Part shown: piece after piece, positions 10,171-22,102 of the stretch
Layout of the letters: each line of letters opens with the position of its first letter
Numbering within the stretch: position 1 is the first letter of the stretch
NCBI GenBank assembly: GCA_964057225.1
Contig: OZ059897.1
Coordinates: 15,314,001 to 15,378,000 of the forward strand
Length of the DNA: 64,000 nucleotides
Direction of reading: 5' to 3'
From: Auanema rhodensis
Taxonomy: Eukaryota > Nematoda > Chromadorea > Rhabditida > Rhabditidae
The notes under the pieces: model-generated
Databases searched by the model: none
The model's input: the letters and a program-made list of their open reading frames with translations, nothing else
Told to the model about the DNA's origin: nothing
Position numbers and translations under genes: made by a program

Positions 10171-12283
10171 ATGTCGACATCAAAAGCCATTGGAATTGAT
10201 CTTGGGACTACCTATTCTTGTGTAGCCGTCTATCAAAACGGAAAAGTAAGTTGAATTTTCTTAGTTTATGAACTTTAAATTTCAATTTGATTGTTTAGGT
10301 TGAAATCATAGCTAATGATCAAGGAAATAAGACCACTCCCTCATATGTAGCTTTCACTGATTCTGAACGATTAGTTGGTGACGGAGCCAAGGACCAAGCT
10401 GCCCGTAATCCACAGGGTACTGTATTCGATGCAAAGCGATTGATTGGTCGCCAATTCAATGATTCTCAAATCCAAGATGATCTCAAGAATTTGCCGTTCG
10501 CTGTTAAAAACAAAGGTGGAAAACCAGTAATAGAGGTAAGTAAATTCAGACTTTCCAATTTTCTTTTCAATTTTACTCATTTTCAATGAACGCGACTGAT
10601 TTCTATGTTTTAGGTTGAATATAAGGCTGAGAAACGCCAATTTAATCCTGAAGAAATCTCTGCCATGGTCCTCACTAAGATGAAAGAAACTGCTGAAACA
10701 TATCTTGGACACTCTGTGAGAGATGCTGTTATCACCGTTCCAGCCTACTTCAATGACAGTCAACGTCAGGCAACTAAGGATGCTGCTACCATCGCTGGTT
10801 TAAATGCTATCAGGATCGTGAATGAACCAACAGCTGCTGCTCTTGCTTATGGCTTGGATAAGAGCATGGATGGAGACCGCAACGTCCTCATCTTTGATCT
10901 CGGAGGTGGAACTTTCGATGTCTCCATTCTCCAGATTTGCGAGGGATCCCTCTTTGAAGTTCTCTCAACTTCCGGAAACACCCATCTTGGAGGAGAAGAC
11001 TTTGATCAGAGACTTCTTCAACACTTTGTCGCTGAATTCAAGAGAAAACACAACAAGGACATCACTTCGAATCCTCGAGCTCTCAGAAGACTTCGTACTG
11101 CCTGCGAACGTGCCAAGAGAACTCTTTCGAGCTCTGTTGAAGCCATTGTTGAAGTTGATTCCCTATATGAAGGCATCGACTTCTGCTCTACTCTAACCAG
11201 AGCACGATTCGAAGAACTTTGCAACGACTTGTTCCGCTCAACCTTAGATTCCGTGGAAAGAGCCTTATCAGATGCCAAGTTGGATAAATCCAAGATTCAC
11301 GAGATTGTACTCGTTGGAGGATCAACTCGCATTCCTCGAGTACAGAAGCTTCTTCGAGACTTCTTCAACGGTCGTGAACTCAATTGTTCAATCAATCCTG
11401 ATGAGGCTGTCGCTTATGGAGCTGCCGTTCAAGCTGCTGTGCTCTCCGGAATTCAAGATCAAGGAATAAAGGATGTGCTCCTGGTCGATGTAGCTCCATT
11501 GAGTCTTGGTATCGAAACTGCTGGAGGAATTATGACCAACATCATCGAACGAAACACTCGTATTCCTACCAAATCTAGCAAGATCTTTTCAACCTATTCT
11601 GATAATCAACCTGGAGTCACTATTCAAGTATTCGAAGGAGAACGTGCTATGACTCGTGACAACCACAGTCTGGGATTGTTTGAGCTTTCTGGAATCCCTC
11701 CTGCTCCAAGAGGTGTTCCTCAGATCGAAGTAACCTTCAACGTCGATGCTAACGGAATCCTGAACGTCAGCGCTGAGGACAAGTCTACCGGAAAACGCAA
11801 TCAAATCACCATCAAGAACGAGAAAGGACGTCTGAGTCAAGCTGAGATTGAACGCATGCTGAGTGATGCGAAGAAGTTTGAGCATGAAGACAACATGACC
11901 CGTAATCGTACGACCGCTCGTAACAAGTTGGAATCCTATACTTATCAAGTAAGTTAACTTATATCATATAGTTGAATTGATCTTATATTCTTTCTTTCCA
12001 GATAACTCAAGCACTAGATGAGCATGCAAACAAGTTGTCTTCTGAGGATCGTAATCGAGCACGAGCAGCTTGTGATGACACAATCAGATGGATTGATTCT
12101 AACCAAACTGCTGAGGTTGATGAATATGAGCACAAGCAGAAGGAGTTGGAACAGATTTGCCAATCTATCATGGCTAAGATTCATCAAGCTGGATCACAGT
12201 CTTGTGGTAACCAACAGACCAACACAGGCTTCTCACCAGGAAATCATCCATCCAGTGGACCAACAGTCGAAGAAGTCGACTAA
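10171..12283 (+). CDS. Cytosolic heat-inducible Hsp70, direct copy 3
   Basis: Exons 10171-10245, 10299-10535, 10614-11948 and 12002-12283 encode the same 642-residue protein ending EEVD. It is indistinguishable in translation from copies 1, 2 and 4. Confidence 0.96.
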
Positions 12284-12753
12284 GTTTTAATGATTTACCT
12301 CGTTAGTCCTGTAAATATTTGCTTTTACCATGACGTTCCATTACTATACGGGTGTTTTAACTTATGTGTTTCCGTTGTATAGTATAGAATAACTTTATTA
12401 GTTTGAATTGTTAGTTTATATATGTATATTACTATGTTGTATATATAGTTGTTTTATAATAAATGTATTTTTATTAAATTTTTAAATATTTAAGAAACAC
12501 AACCGTTTTCTCCAAATAACATTTTCAAAATGAAACTTTTTTCTTTTTTTTCAAAATTTTATGTTAATTTTTCATTTCTTTTTCATTATTTACGTCACTT
12601 GTCACGTAAATAACTAATTTACAATTCGATTTATCAATAATGAAAATCGATATTCTTTGCTTATTTTGTTTTGTGAACAATTTAAAATAATCTTTATTTT
12701 CATGGCCATGATACAAAATATAGTAAGTTAAGTAAGAATATTGTGAGTCCAAT

Positions 12754-12972
12754 TTATAATACGTGGACTTTGCCTAATGCTTCCTCTAATGTGGTAATTT
12801 CGCCTATAATGATTACAACTTAAAATGAGTTTTGAAATGTAGAAAAACTCACTCTTGATCTCACGAGCCAGTCTCTGAATCTCAGAAACCTTATCCAACA
12901 CCTCAACACGTTGAGTGTAAGCGTTATAACGAACTTGGAAAGGGCGTGGAATAGTAGAAGCCCAAGCCCTGT
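12754..12972 (-). pseudogene. Phenylalanine hydroxylase 3' fragment in array unit 3
   Basis: Exact positional repeat (+6368) of 6386-6604: terminal exons 12968-12853 and 12803-12754 only, non-functional. Confidence 0.85.
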
Positions 12973-13091
12973 GGCTCAAATGGCTCAACTCTTGGCCGAA
13001 AATATTAATAAATATTATTTTTTATTCCTTTTGAATGCCTTTATTTGTATGTATTTTGATAGTATTTTGAAAAAAAAAGATTCTTGAATAA

Positions 13092-13354
13092 GCTAGAATG
13101 ACCGAGAAATTTCTAGCATCATCTTGTTGTTGTGGCTGAGTCATGTTAGATAAGTGCGAGAGAGTGTGTGCTTATGAGAGAGCGCAGAAGAACTTTCGCG
13201 AAAGAGCGCGATAATTCTCCAATTTTGATATATAAGAACCGTGGTTCAATCATTCAGCACCCCAGAATCTCAGAAAATTATCTGATATCTACATTCTACA
13301 ACTGCTATTCAAAACTATTATCATTTACTCTTTATATTCAATTGATATTCCAAA
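13092..13354 (+). promoter_or_regulatory. Heat-shock promoter of Hsp70 copy 4
   Basis: HSE-like inverted repeat 13092-13117, perfect heat shock element 13190-13202, TATATAA 13229-13235. Confidence 0.8.
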
Positions 13355-15467
13355 ATGTCGACATCAAAAGCCATTGGAATTGATCTTGGGACTACCTATT
13401 CTTGTGTAGCCGTCTATCAAAACGGAAAAGTAAGTTGAATTTTCTTAGTTTATGAACTTTAAATTTCAATTTGATTGTTTAGGTTGAAATCATAGCTAAT
13501 GATCAAGGAAATAAGACCACTCCCTCATATGTAGCTTTCACTGATTCTGAACGATTAGTTGGTGACGGAGCCAAGGACCAAGCTGCCCGTAATCCACAGG
13601 GTACTGTATTCGATGCAAAGCGATTGATTGGTCGCCAATTCAATGATTCTCAAATCCAAGATGATCTCAAGAATTTGCCGTTCGCTGTTAAAAACAAAGG
13701 TGGAAAACCAGTAATAGAGGTAAGTAAATTCAGACTTTCCAATTTTCTTTTCAATTTTACTCATTTTCAATGAACGCGACTGATTTCTATGTTTTAGGTT
13801 GAATATAAGGCTGAGAAACGCCAATTTAATCCTGAAGAAATCTCTGCCATGGTCCTCACTAAGATGAAAGAAACTGCTGAAACATATCTTGGACACTCTG
13901 TGAGAGATGCTGTTATCACCGTTCCAGCCTACTTCAATGACAGTCAACGTCAGGCAACTAAGGATGCTGCTACCATCGCTGGTTTAAATGCTATCAGGAT
14001 CGTGAATGAACCAACAGCTGCTGCTCTTGCTTATGGCTTGGATAAGAGCATGGATGGAGACCGCAACGTCCTCATCTTTGATCTCGGAGGTGGAACTTTC
14101 GATGTCTCCATTCTCCAGATTTGCGAGGGATCCCTCTTTGAAGTTCTCTCAACTTCCGGAAACACCCATCTTGGAGGAGAAGACTTTGATCAGAGACTTC
14201 TTCAACACTTTGTCGCTGAATTCAAGAGAAAACACAACAAGGACATCACTTCGAATCCTCGAGCTCTCAGAAGACTTCGTACTGCCTGCGAACGTGCCAA
14301 GAGAACTCTTTCGAGCTCTGTTGAAGCCATTGTTGAAGTTGATTCCCTATATGAAGGCATCGACTTCTGCTCTACTCTAACCAGAGCACGATTCGAAGAA
14401 CTTTGCAACGACTTGTTCCGCTCAACCTTAGATTCCGTGGAAAGAGCCTTATCAGATGCCAAGTTGGATAAATCCAAGATTCACGAGATTGTACTCGTTG
14501 GAGGATCAACTCGCATTCCTCGAGTACAGAAGCTTCTTCGAGACTTCTTCAACGGTCGTGAACTCAATTGTTCAATCAATCCTGATGAGGCTGTCGCTTA
14601 TGGAGCTGCCGTTCAAGCTGCTGTGCTCTCCGGAATTCAAGATCAAGGAATAAAGGATGTGCTCCTGGTCGATGTAGCTCCATTGAGTCTTGGTATCGAA
14701 ACTGCTGGAGGAATTATGACCAACATCATCGAACGAAACACTCGTATTCCTACCAAATCTAGCAAGATCTTTTCAACCTATTCTGATAATCAACCTGGAG
14801 TCACTATTCAAGTATTCGAAGGAGAACGTGCTATGACTCGTGACAACCACAGTCTGGGATTGTTTGAGCTTTCTGGAATCCCTCCTGCTCCAAGAGGTGT
14901 TCCTCAGATCGAAGTAACCTTCAACGTCGATGCTAACGGAATCCTGAACGTCAGCGCTGAGGACAAGTCTACCGGAAAACGCAATCAAATCACCATCAAG
15001 AACGAGAAAGGACGTCTGAGTCAAGCTGAGATTGAACGCATGCTGAGTGATGCGAAGAAGTTTGAGCATGAAGACAACATGACCCGTAATCGTACGACCG
15101 CTCGTAACAAGTTGGAATCCTATACTTATCAAGTAAGTTAACTTATATCATATAGTTGAATTGATCTTATATTCTTTCTTTCCAGATAACTCAAGCACTA
15201 GATGAGCATGCAAACAAGTTGTCTTCTGAGGATCGTAATCGAGCACGAGCAGCTTGTGATGACACAATCAGATGGATTGATTCTAACCAAACTGCTGAGG
15301 TTGATGAATATGAGCACAAGCAGAAGGAGTTGGAACAGATTTGCCAATCTATCATGGCTAAGATTCATCAAGCTGGATCACAGTCTTGTGGTAACCAACA
15401 GACCAACACAGGCTTCTCACCAGGAAATCATCCATCCAGTGGACCAACAGTCGAAGAAGTCGACTAA
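13355..15467 (+). CDS. Cytosolic heat-inducible Hsp70, direct copy 4
   Basis: Exons 13355-13429, 13483-13719, 13798-15132 and 15186-15467 encode the same 642-residue EEVD chaperone. This is the copy whose 3' flank is the native one. It converges on the intact phenylalanine hydroxylase gene, stop to stop about 470 bp apart, so this arrangement is probably ancestral and the other units derive from it. Confidence 0.96.
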
Positions 15468-15937
15468 GTTTTAATGATTTACCTCGTTAGTCCTGTAAAT
15501 ATTTGCTTTTACCATGACGTTCCATTACTATACGGGTGTTTTAACTTATGTGTTTCCGTTGTATAGTATAGAATAACTTTATTAGTTTGAATTGTTAGTT
15601 TATATATGTATATTACTATGTTGTATATATAGTTGTTTTATAATAAATGTATTTTTATTAAATTTTTAAATATTTAAGAAACACAACCGTTTTCTCCAAA
15701 TAACATTTTCAAAATGAAACTTTTTTCTTTTTTTTCAAAATTTTATGTTAATTTTTCATTTCTTTTTCATTATTTACGTCACTTGTCACGTAAATAACTA
15801 ATTTACAATTCGATTTATCAATAATGAAAATCGATATTCTTTGCTTATTTTGTTTTGTGAACAATTTAAAATAATCTTTATTTTCATGGCCATGATACAA
15901 AATATAGTAAGTTAAGTAAGAATATTGTGAGTCCAAT

Positions 15938-18900
15938 TTATAATACGTGGACTTTGCCTAATGCTTCCTCTAATGTGGTAATTTCGCCTATAATGATTAC
16001 AACTTAAAATGAGTTTTGAAATGTAGAAAAACTCACTCTTGATCTCACGAGCCAGTCTCTGAATCTCAGAAACCTTATCCAACACCTCAACACGTTGAGT
16101 GTAAGCGTTATAACGAACTTGGAAAGGGCGTGGAATAGTAGAAGCCCAAGCCCTGTAAATTTATAAATAAATATTAATATATATTCTATATATTAAAAAT
16201 TTTGTTTTATATATATTTATGTATAAATAACTTACTTTAATTTATTCTTTGCGTTAGCGAATGACTCAGCTAAGAAGTATTTTGGCTGGTACTCAGTGAT
16301 TGGATATTTAGTTTTAGATGTGATAGAAGGCTCAAATGGCTCAACTACTGGCTGAAAATATTAATTAATATTATTTTATTATTCAATATCTATACCTTAT
16401 CACTGAGGGAATATTGTAATTCACCAAATGAACTGAGAAGACCGGCTCCATATGCTTTCTTCTCTCCATCTTCATCACAAAGTCCAAACTCAATGGTGAA
16501 CCAGTAAAGCTATACATATCATTTTATATTTTTAAATAACTTTTCAAACGTACAGTAGCCAATTGTTCAATAACATCATCTGTAGCTCCAAGTGAAGCTA
16601 ATCCAATTTCTTGTGAAAATTGGGCAAATTCAACATCGGCGAATAGAGGTACATGACCTAATAATTCGTGGCAAATATCACTGCAAATTTGATTGAATTT
16701 AAAGATTATCATTAAGAATAGTGTTTACGGTTCCGGAGTATATTTAGGATCTGAATGATGACGGATGTACTGAGTGGAATGGAAAACACGGAAAGCTAAA
16801 CCAGCAAGGAAATCACGAGATGACAATAATCCAGCAACTGGTCGAAGTGTAAATCCAGTACAATCTATAATAAATAATTATAAAAACAATTCTTTATTAT
16901 TATAATATTTATAATTTTATTTACATACCATGTAGGAAATCAGAAATATCTTGAAGTTGTGGAATGCTATCAGGGCCAAATCCACAATTTTGTTGAAGAA
17001 GAGGAAAGATGTAATTGAATTCTTTACAAGCATGTGTCTTATACAAGGTAGTTAATTGATCATAAACAGTCTTCCAAGTACTAATTTCTTGTTCAGAATA
17101 TTCAATTCTTGGAATTCTATCTCCACTATAATATAAATATAAATAATAATAATAATAATATAACTAACTGTTTATAGTTAAAAGCAATATCAGCAAAGTA
17201 TTTACGACGTTGTCTATATACTTCATCAGTGAATCCCTTCAAAATTATTAAAATTAGTAAATGATAAATTAAAATTAATTAAATGAATATCAGAAATACT
17301 ATTCAGAAATGTTTTAACTAACAGGGTGATCAGAATCCAATTCAGCTCCATAACTCAAAATACGGTTAGCAAACTGATCAATGTCAGAAATTTTTTTTGG
17401 GAACCATGGAACAGAATCTAAAAAAGTAAAAAATATATAAATAAATATGAATATTTTACCTTTATTTTGTTTACTTTTAGCATTCCAATCTTGAACAATC
17501 AATCCATCACCATGTTTTTTAAATAATTGAATAATTTCTTCAATTTTCTTTTGATCAGCATCAGCTTCACATTCAACCAAAATTTCGTAGCATCCACTAT
17601 GATTCTTTGATGGTCTTGATTCAATATGAGATAAATTAACTTGATGGGTCTTAAAATAAAAAAAATTAGTTAATGATCAAAGTACATGCAAAATTCTTTA
17701 AAATTTTAATTAAATCAGTTTTTTATATTCTTTTAAAACATTTTTTTTGTTAAATTGATATGTAAGATGATATATAAGATGATAAATGAAAATTCTGTCT
17801 ATCTATTGTACTTATAGATTAATTAAATTAAAAATTTTGATTAATTTAATTATATTAATTATTAATTCATTTCATTTAATAAAAAAAAAAGAAAGAAAAG
17901 ATATTAATTTCTTAAATCAAGTTTTCATAAATCAATTTAATTATTAAAGAAATATTTATTAGATTTATATTTATTATTATATTATTTCAATTAAAATAAT
18001 ATTCAATTGCTATTTCTTTAAAATAATTTAAGGATTTGTATATTTTTTTCTTAAATGATACGGTAATTTAATGTTTGAATTTTAAACATTTTCTTTCTTT
18101 TTATCAGAAAATACATAAAATTTCATTTAAGTGTTAAAACCTTTTCATACCATAAATGTTTTTTTTTATTTATTTAATTCTAATTCTTCTTTTCAATACT
18201 ATACAAACTATACATATCATTTATCTTACAATTTATTCAGAATATGTTCTTTTCTCCTTTTTTAACTTTATATTTCTCTTTTCTCATGATAATGATGCAA
18301 TTAGAATTCTTTTTAACAACACTCTGACGATCACATTTCCAAAAGATATTAGATGTCATTGAAAAGACAACTAATTTGATTACCTTTTTTAGACTTTTGC
18401 TATCCAAAAAGATAATTAAACACATTTTATAGAAGATGTCATAAACTCTAATGAAGACGAAGAAAAAGAAAAAAAAGGCAACGATGACGAACGAAGTTAA
18501 CGACGTCAAAAGACAACGTGGTGGAAGACGTCAAATGATAAAAGTACTCAATTTCATCTGAGATCAACTGATCATCAGCAGAGAGAACCAGAGGTCACGG
18601 GTCTCAATTCATGACGAAGACGTGACAAAAGCAGGAATCCGATATCGCGTGAATAAGCTGATGAACCGATGTTAACAAACTTGGCAAATCGTATTCTAGA
18701 GCTTTTCACATGAAAATTATTATAAATTTTAGGAGAAAAAGCTCAAATATAGAAAATAACTGAAAATCTTTAACTATATCCAAATAAATATATTAATTAT
18801 AATATATTATATGATATAATGATTGAAATGAAGAAATTTGTATATCGCGGGGGATGTAAATCAAGATTGAGATAATTGAAGCAAGAAATGGCTTTTATTC

Positions 18901-19606
18901 AATTGATATGTGAATTTTAGAAAAACATCTTAAATGAATATAATAATATTATAAAAAATAAAATAAAATATGTTTTAACTATATTGTTTTTTGATTATTA
19001 TCATCTAATTAATTGATTAATTGAACACTTATTCAATATGTTCAAATATTGTTTTTCCTTCTTTATATTTAAGTTTATTGAAATAAACATTCTATAGACA
19101 GGTTATAGAATCTTTGTTTGAATTCAGACAAAATTACAAATAAAGTATTCTTTTCCTTTTTATTATTTTTATTTAATTAATTTTTAAATTAATTGTTGTT
19201 TCATAGTATACCTGGAATACTCGAAGAGTTTCAGCTAATGCTCCAGCTTGTTCCTTCAAAGTAAAAATGATGGTTGTACGTCCACCATCTTTGTTGATAT
19301 CAGCAACGTATGATTCCATTGCGTATTTCTGCAGAAAAAAATTGATATAATATGAAAGAAGTTTTATCAAATTGTTCTTGAGATTATATAAATCTTTATA
19401 TTTATATAATATTTTATTTAAATATTTAAATAATTAGTAAGAAGATAGAGAAAATAAATGAATTATATGAAAAGTTATGATAAAATGATAGACAAGAAAA
19501 TGGATTTATATGTATAACTGAGCAGAATAATCAAGCTTTAACATGAGAATTTTGATAATTTTTCAAAACTTACAAGTAAATCTTCATTTATTTGTGCAGG
19601 AGGCAT
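15938..19606 (-). CDS. pah-1: Phenylalanine 4-hydroxylase
   Basis: Converts phenylalanine to tyrosine using O2, Fe(II) and a pterin cofactor; cytosolic tetramer. Minus-strand exons: 19606-19574, 19328-19212, 17649-17460, 17417-17323, 17236-17169, 17125-16929, 16864-16729, 16680-16554, 16509-16396, 16351-16236, 16152-16037 and 15987-15938. They sum to 1359 bp in one frame, 452 residues, the same length as human PAH. An N-terminal ACT regulatory domain (about 15-115, [20 protein letters not shown]) precedes the catalytic domain with [11 protein letters not shown] (iron histidines, about 282 and 287) and WFTIEFGLC (iron glutamate). A C-terminal tetramerisation helix closes it. Intron 2 is unusually long (17650-19211). 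A CACGTG lies at 19708-19713 upstream. Tyrosine or tryptophan hydroxylase is less likely given length and tail. Confidence 0.95.
17650..19211 (-). other. Large second intron of phenylalanine hydroxylase
   Basis: A 1,562-bp AT-rich intron in a gene whose other introns are 40-245 bp. It contains poly-A/T runs and one richer stretch at about 18430-18700 with several GACGTC/GACGAA motifs. The open frames at 18156-18509 look like chance. I see no nested gene. Confidence 0.6.
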
Positions 19607-20355
19607 GCTTCAAACACTTAACGTTAGGAATGAGAATTTGGAAAGCAAAATGACGGTAATAGATAGGCGGAGCTTATTTAGCAAGTCGTGCTAGAGTCTT
19701 TGATTATCACGTGTCTTAAGAAGAAAAAAAGGAAAAAGAAAAAAAAAGTGAGATGAAGATGATATAGTTGACAATCTGATAGACAAATTAAATTATCAGT
19801 TTATGATTAAACATTATAATTAATGAATTAACAAGTCACATTATAGGAGAAAAGACAAGAGGTGGTGAGAGGGGTGGCGAATGGTGGTAAGGATTCCATT
19901 TAATTTTGATAAACAGGTAAGAAGTTTTGTAATGGGGGCTCATGTCATTAGAACAGAATGAGAGCAATTACAAACGATTGTCAAGCAAATTTAATAGCTG
20001 AAAACTTGAATATAAATGGTCCGTGGTATGCATGTTCAAAGAAGGATTCACAAAAAATTTGACGACACATCAAGTTTGCAATACAAAAAGTTTGTCTTAA
20101 AAACTAACTTGTCACTGGCAGATGGAGATGTTCAAACCACGATAAGGACCTGAACATTAGAAGCTCATAGAGTATGCTCGTAAGAACTTGAATTTTGAAA
20201 AGAAAAAATTATGAAAAAGAGTAATAAAACGGACTGAATGCTTTTACATCATGTTTTTGATGATTTTGATCAAAATTCATTTCATCAAACCGTGTCAAAA
20301 GACGTTAATGAGATGAGGATAAGAACAGTGTAGTATGAAAGAGAATTTAAAGCTT

Positions 20356-20357
<2 letters not shown>

Positions 20358-20450
<93 letters not shown>

Positions 20451-20472
20451 AAGAGAGAGAGAGAAAGAGAGA
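20358..20472. repeat. GA dinucleotide microsatellite
   Basis: A run of about 115 bp of AG repeats, interrupted near its end by three GAAAG variants. It lies about 750 bp upstream of the phenylalanine hydroxylase start. GA/TC tracts of 20-60 bp recur across the window (for example 42558-42600 and 44130-44182), but this is the longest. Confidence 0.95.
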
Positions 20473-21919
20473 AGTAGGTACATTGACATTCTATGTTAAC
20501 TATATAACAAATCTAATTTAAAGTAATAAATCATTAGAAGAAAAAGATTTTTTTCAAATTTCTAAGATTTTATTTGAAGAAATACATATTTCATGTTATT
20601 TTTATATAATAAATATATTTATATAAGTTAAATATTTTGTTTTTTTTCATTTAAAAACAAATTTTTTCAACTTTATAAACTACTAAATGAAAAATAGCTT
20701 GTGATTTCGATGATAGAAAATGATTTTCATGACACAAAAAGAAATGAAGAAATAGCTTTGATTATGTTCATATTCTGTCATTCATTACCCCATACCCACT
20801 CCCCCCCCCCCCTCTCTCTTATTCAACCAATATTGGATGAAATATCAGTTAAAAACCGGCCACCAGCAGAAAACTGTTAATTGAGCTCATTAATCATTGT
20901 TGTTGATATACTTTCATATGTGATCAAAAGATTTTTCATAATAATAATTTAATTTTTCACATATAAACTCAAATTCCTCCTAAACTAAAATAATTTTTAT
21001 ATAAAAGATCATTTTAACAAATAAATATAGTAAAATCGTAAAAGAACAATTTTCGTTGAAACATAAGAGATTTTTTGGATCTTTCTTCAAACCAAAAAAG
21101 GGTTAAAAACGAACATTCTGATCGTTTATAATTTTACAACAACATGATGATCCGTTGTCGAACATTCCAGTTACAAAATTTTTGATTAAATCGTTTAAAA
21201 GGAAAATAAAGAAAAAATGACTCGAAAGATCGAGTAAATTAATTTATATTAAATTATTTTTAATTAAAGAATATATTCTTTATATTAAATAAATCAATAA
21301 TTTATTGAAATAAACAGGTTATTATGATAAAGATTATCTTTCTAAAAATATCAATAAAATATATTATAATTTAAATAATTATATAATTTTTAAAAATTAT
21401 TTTAAATAAATAAAAAGATTTAAATAAAAATAAAATAAACAAACCTTAATTTGATGCATATTTTGTATAATATTTAATAAAAATATTAGAAGAAGAGATT
21501 ATTTGGTTATTACTACTATTAACTAACTAATCTGTTAACTATTTATATAGATATCATATAGATTATCTATATTAGATCTTAAATATATGATCTTTTATTG
21601 ATTTATTTTATATATTAACAACAAATAAGGTTATTTATAATATAATAATAATAATATTTTGATTATTTATTATCAAAATTATAATTTTTTTCTTATTTTC
21701 TTTGTAATGTTTCTTTTTTTTTCAAATATTGTTCTCATTTTTATATTATAGTTAGTATAATAATAAATTGATGATTATATATGTAATTTTATTTTTAAAA
21801 AAACATATTAAATTACTCCGATATGTTATTAAATTCATTCAAATCTCATCATTTTTTTCATAAATATTTGAAAAAAATAATATATATCAGGTTTTCATTG
21901 TTCATATTCCCACAACTAA

Positions 21920-22102
21920 TTCTATAATCACTATGATTCTGAAGCAGAATGTTGTCGAGAAAATAGTAGGTTTCGTTTCGAAATTGTTAGCAACTAAGGT
22001 CATATTCAGGTTAACGAGGCTTTGCAATCGAACCACGTCTACGGAATGACCATTAATGGGCAACGTCGTCAGCTATCTGCATCCGAAATCTTAAGATTTT
22101 AA
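21920..22102 (+). pseudogene. Exon-like island with an in-frame stop
   Basis: A locally GC-richer frame reads through DSEAECCRENSRFRF, meets TAA at 21995-21997 and then continues in the same frame as VNEALQSNHVYGMTINGQRR to a stop at 22100-22102. Both halves look protein-like, and both neighbours are very AT-rich. The family is not recognised. It could be a decayed exon, or the second half could be a terminal exon using the CATATTCAG acceptor near 22000-22009. Confidence 0.3.

Larger units (their letters stand above)
3540..16156 (+). repeat. Hsp70 tandem array, 3,184-bp unit
   Basis: Units run 3540-6723, 6724-9907, 9908-13091 and 13092-16156, the last being shorter. All gene, intron and shadow-frame landmarks recur at exactly +3184, and the translated frames are identical, so the copies are nearly or fully identical. 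Each of the first three units contains an Hsp70 gene, its 3' flank, two last exons of phenylalanine hydroxylase in reverse, and a 119-bp junction segment. The fourth unit continues into the real phenylalanine hydroxylase gene after 16156. Confidence 0.95.

Noticed and set aside
18156-18509. Frames on both strands inside the long hydroxylase intron
   Set aside because: Phe/Ile/Lys-rich translations typical of AT-rich noncoding DNA; they overlap each other.
20295-20489. A Ser-Leu repeat frame on the minus strand
   Set aside because: It is translation of the GA microsatellite.
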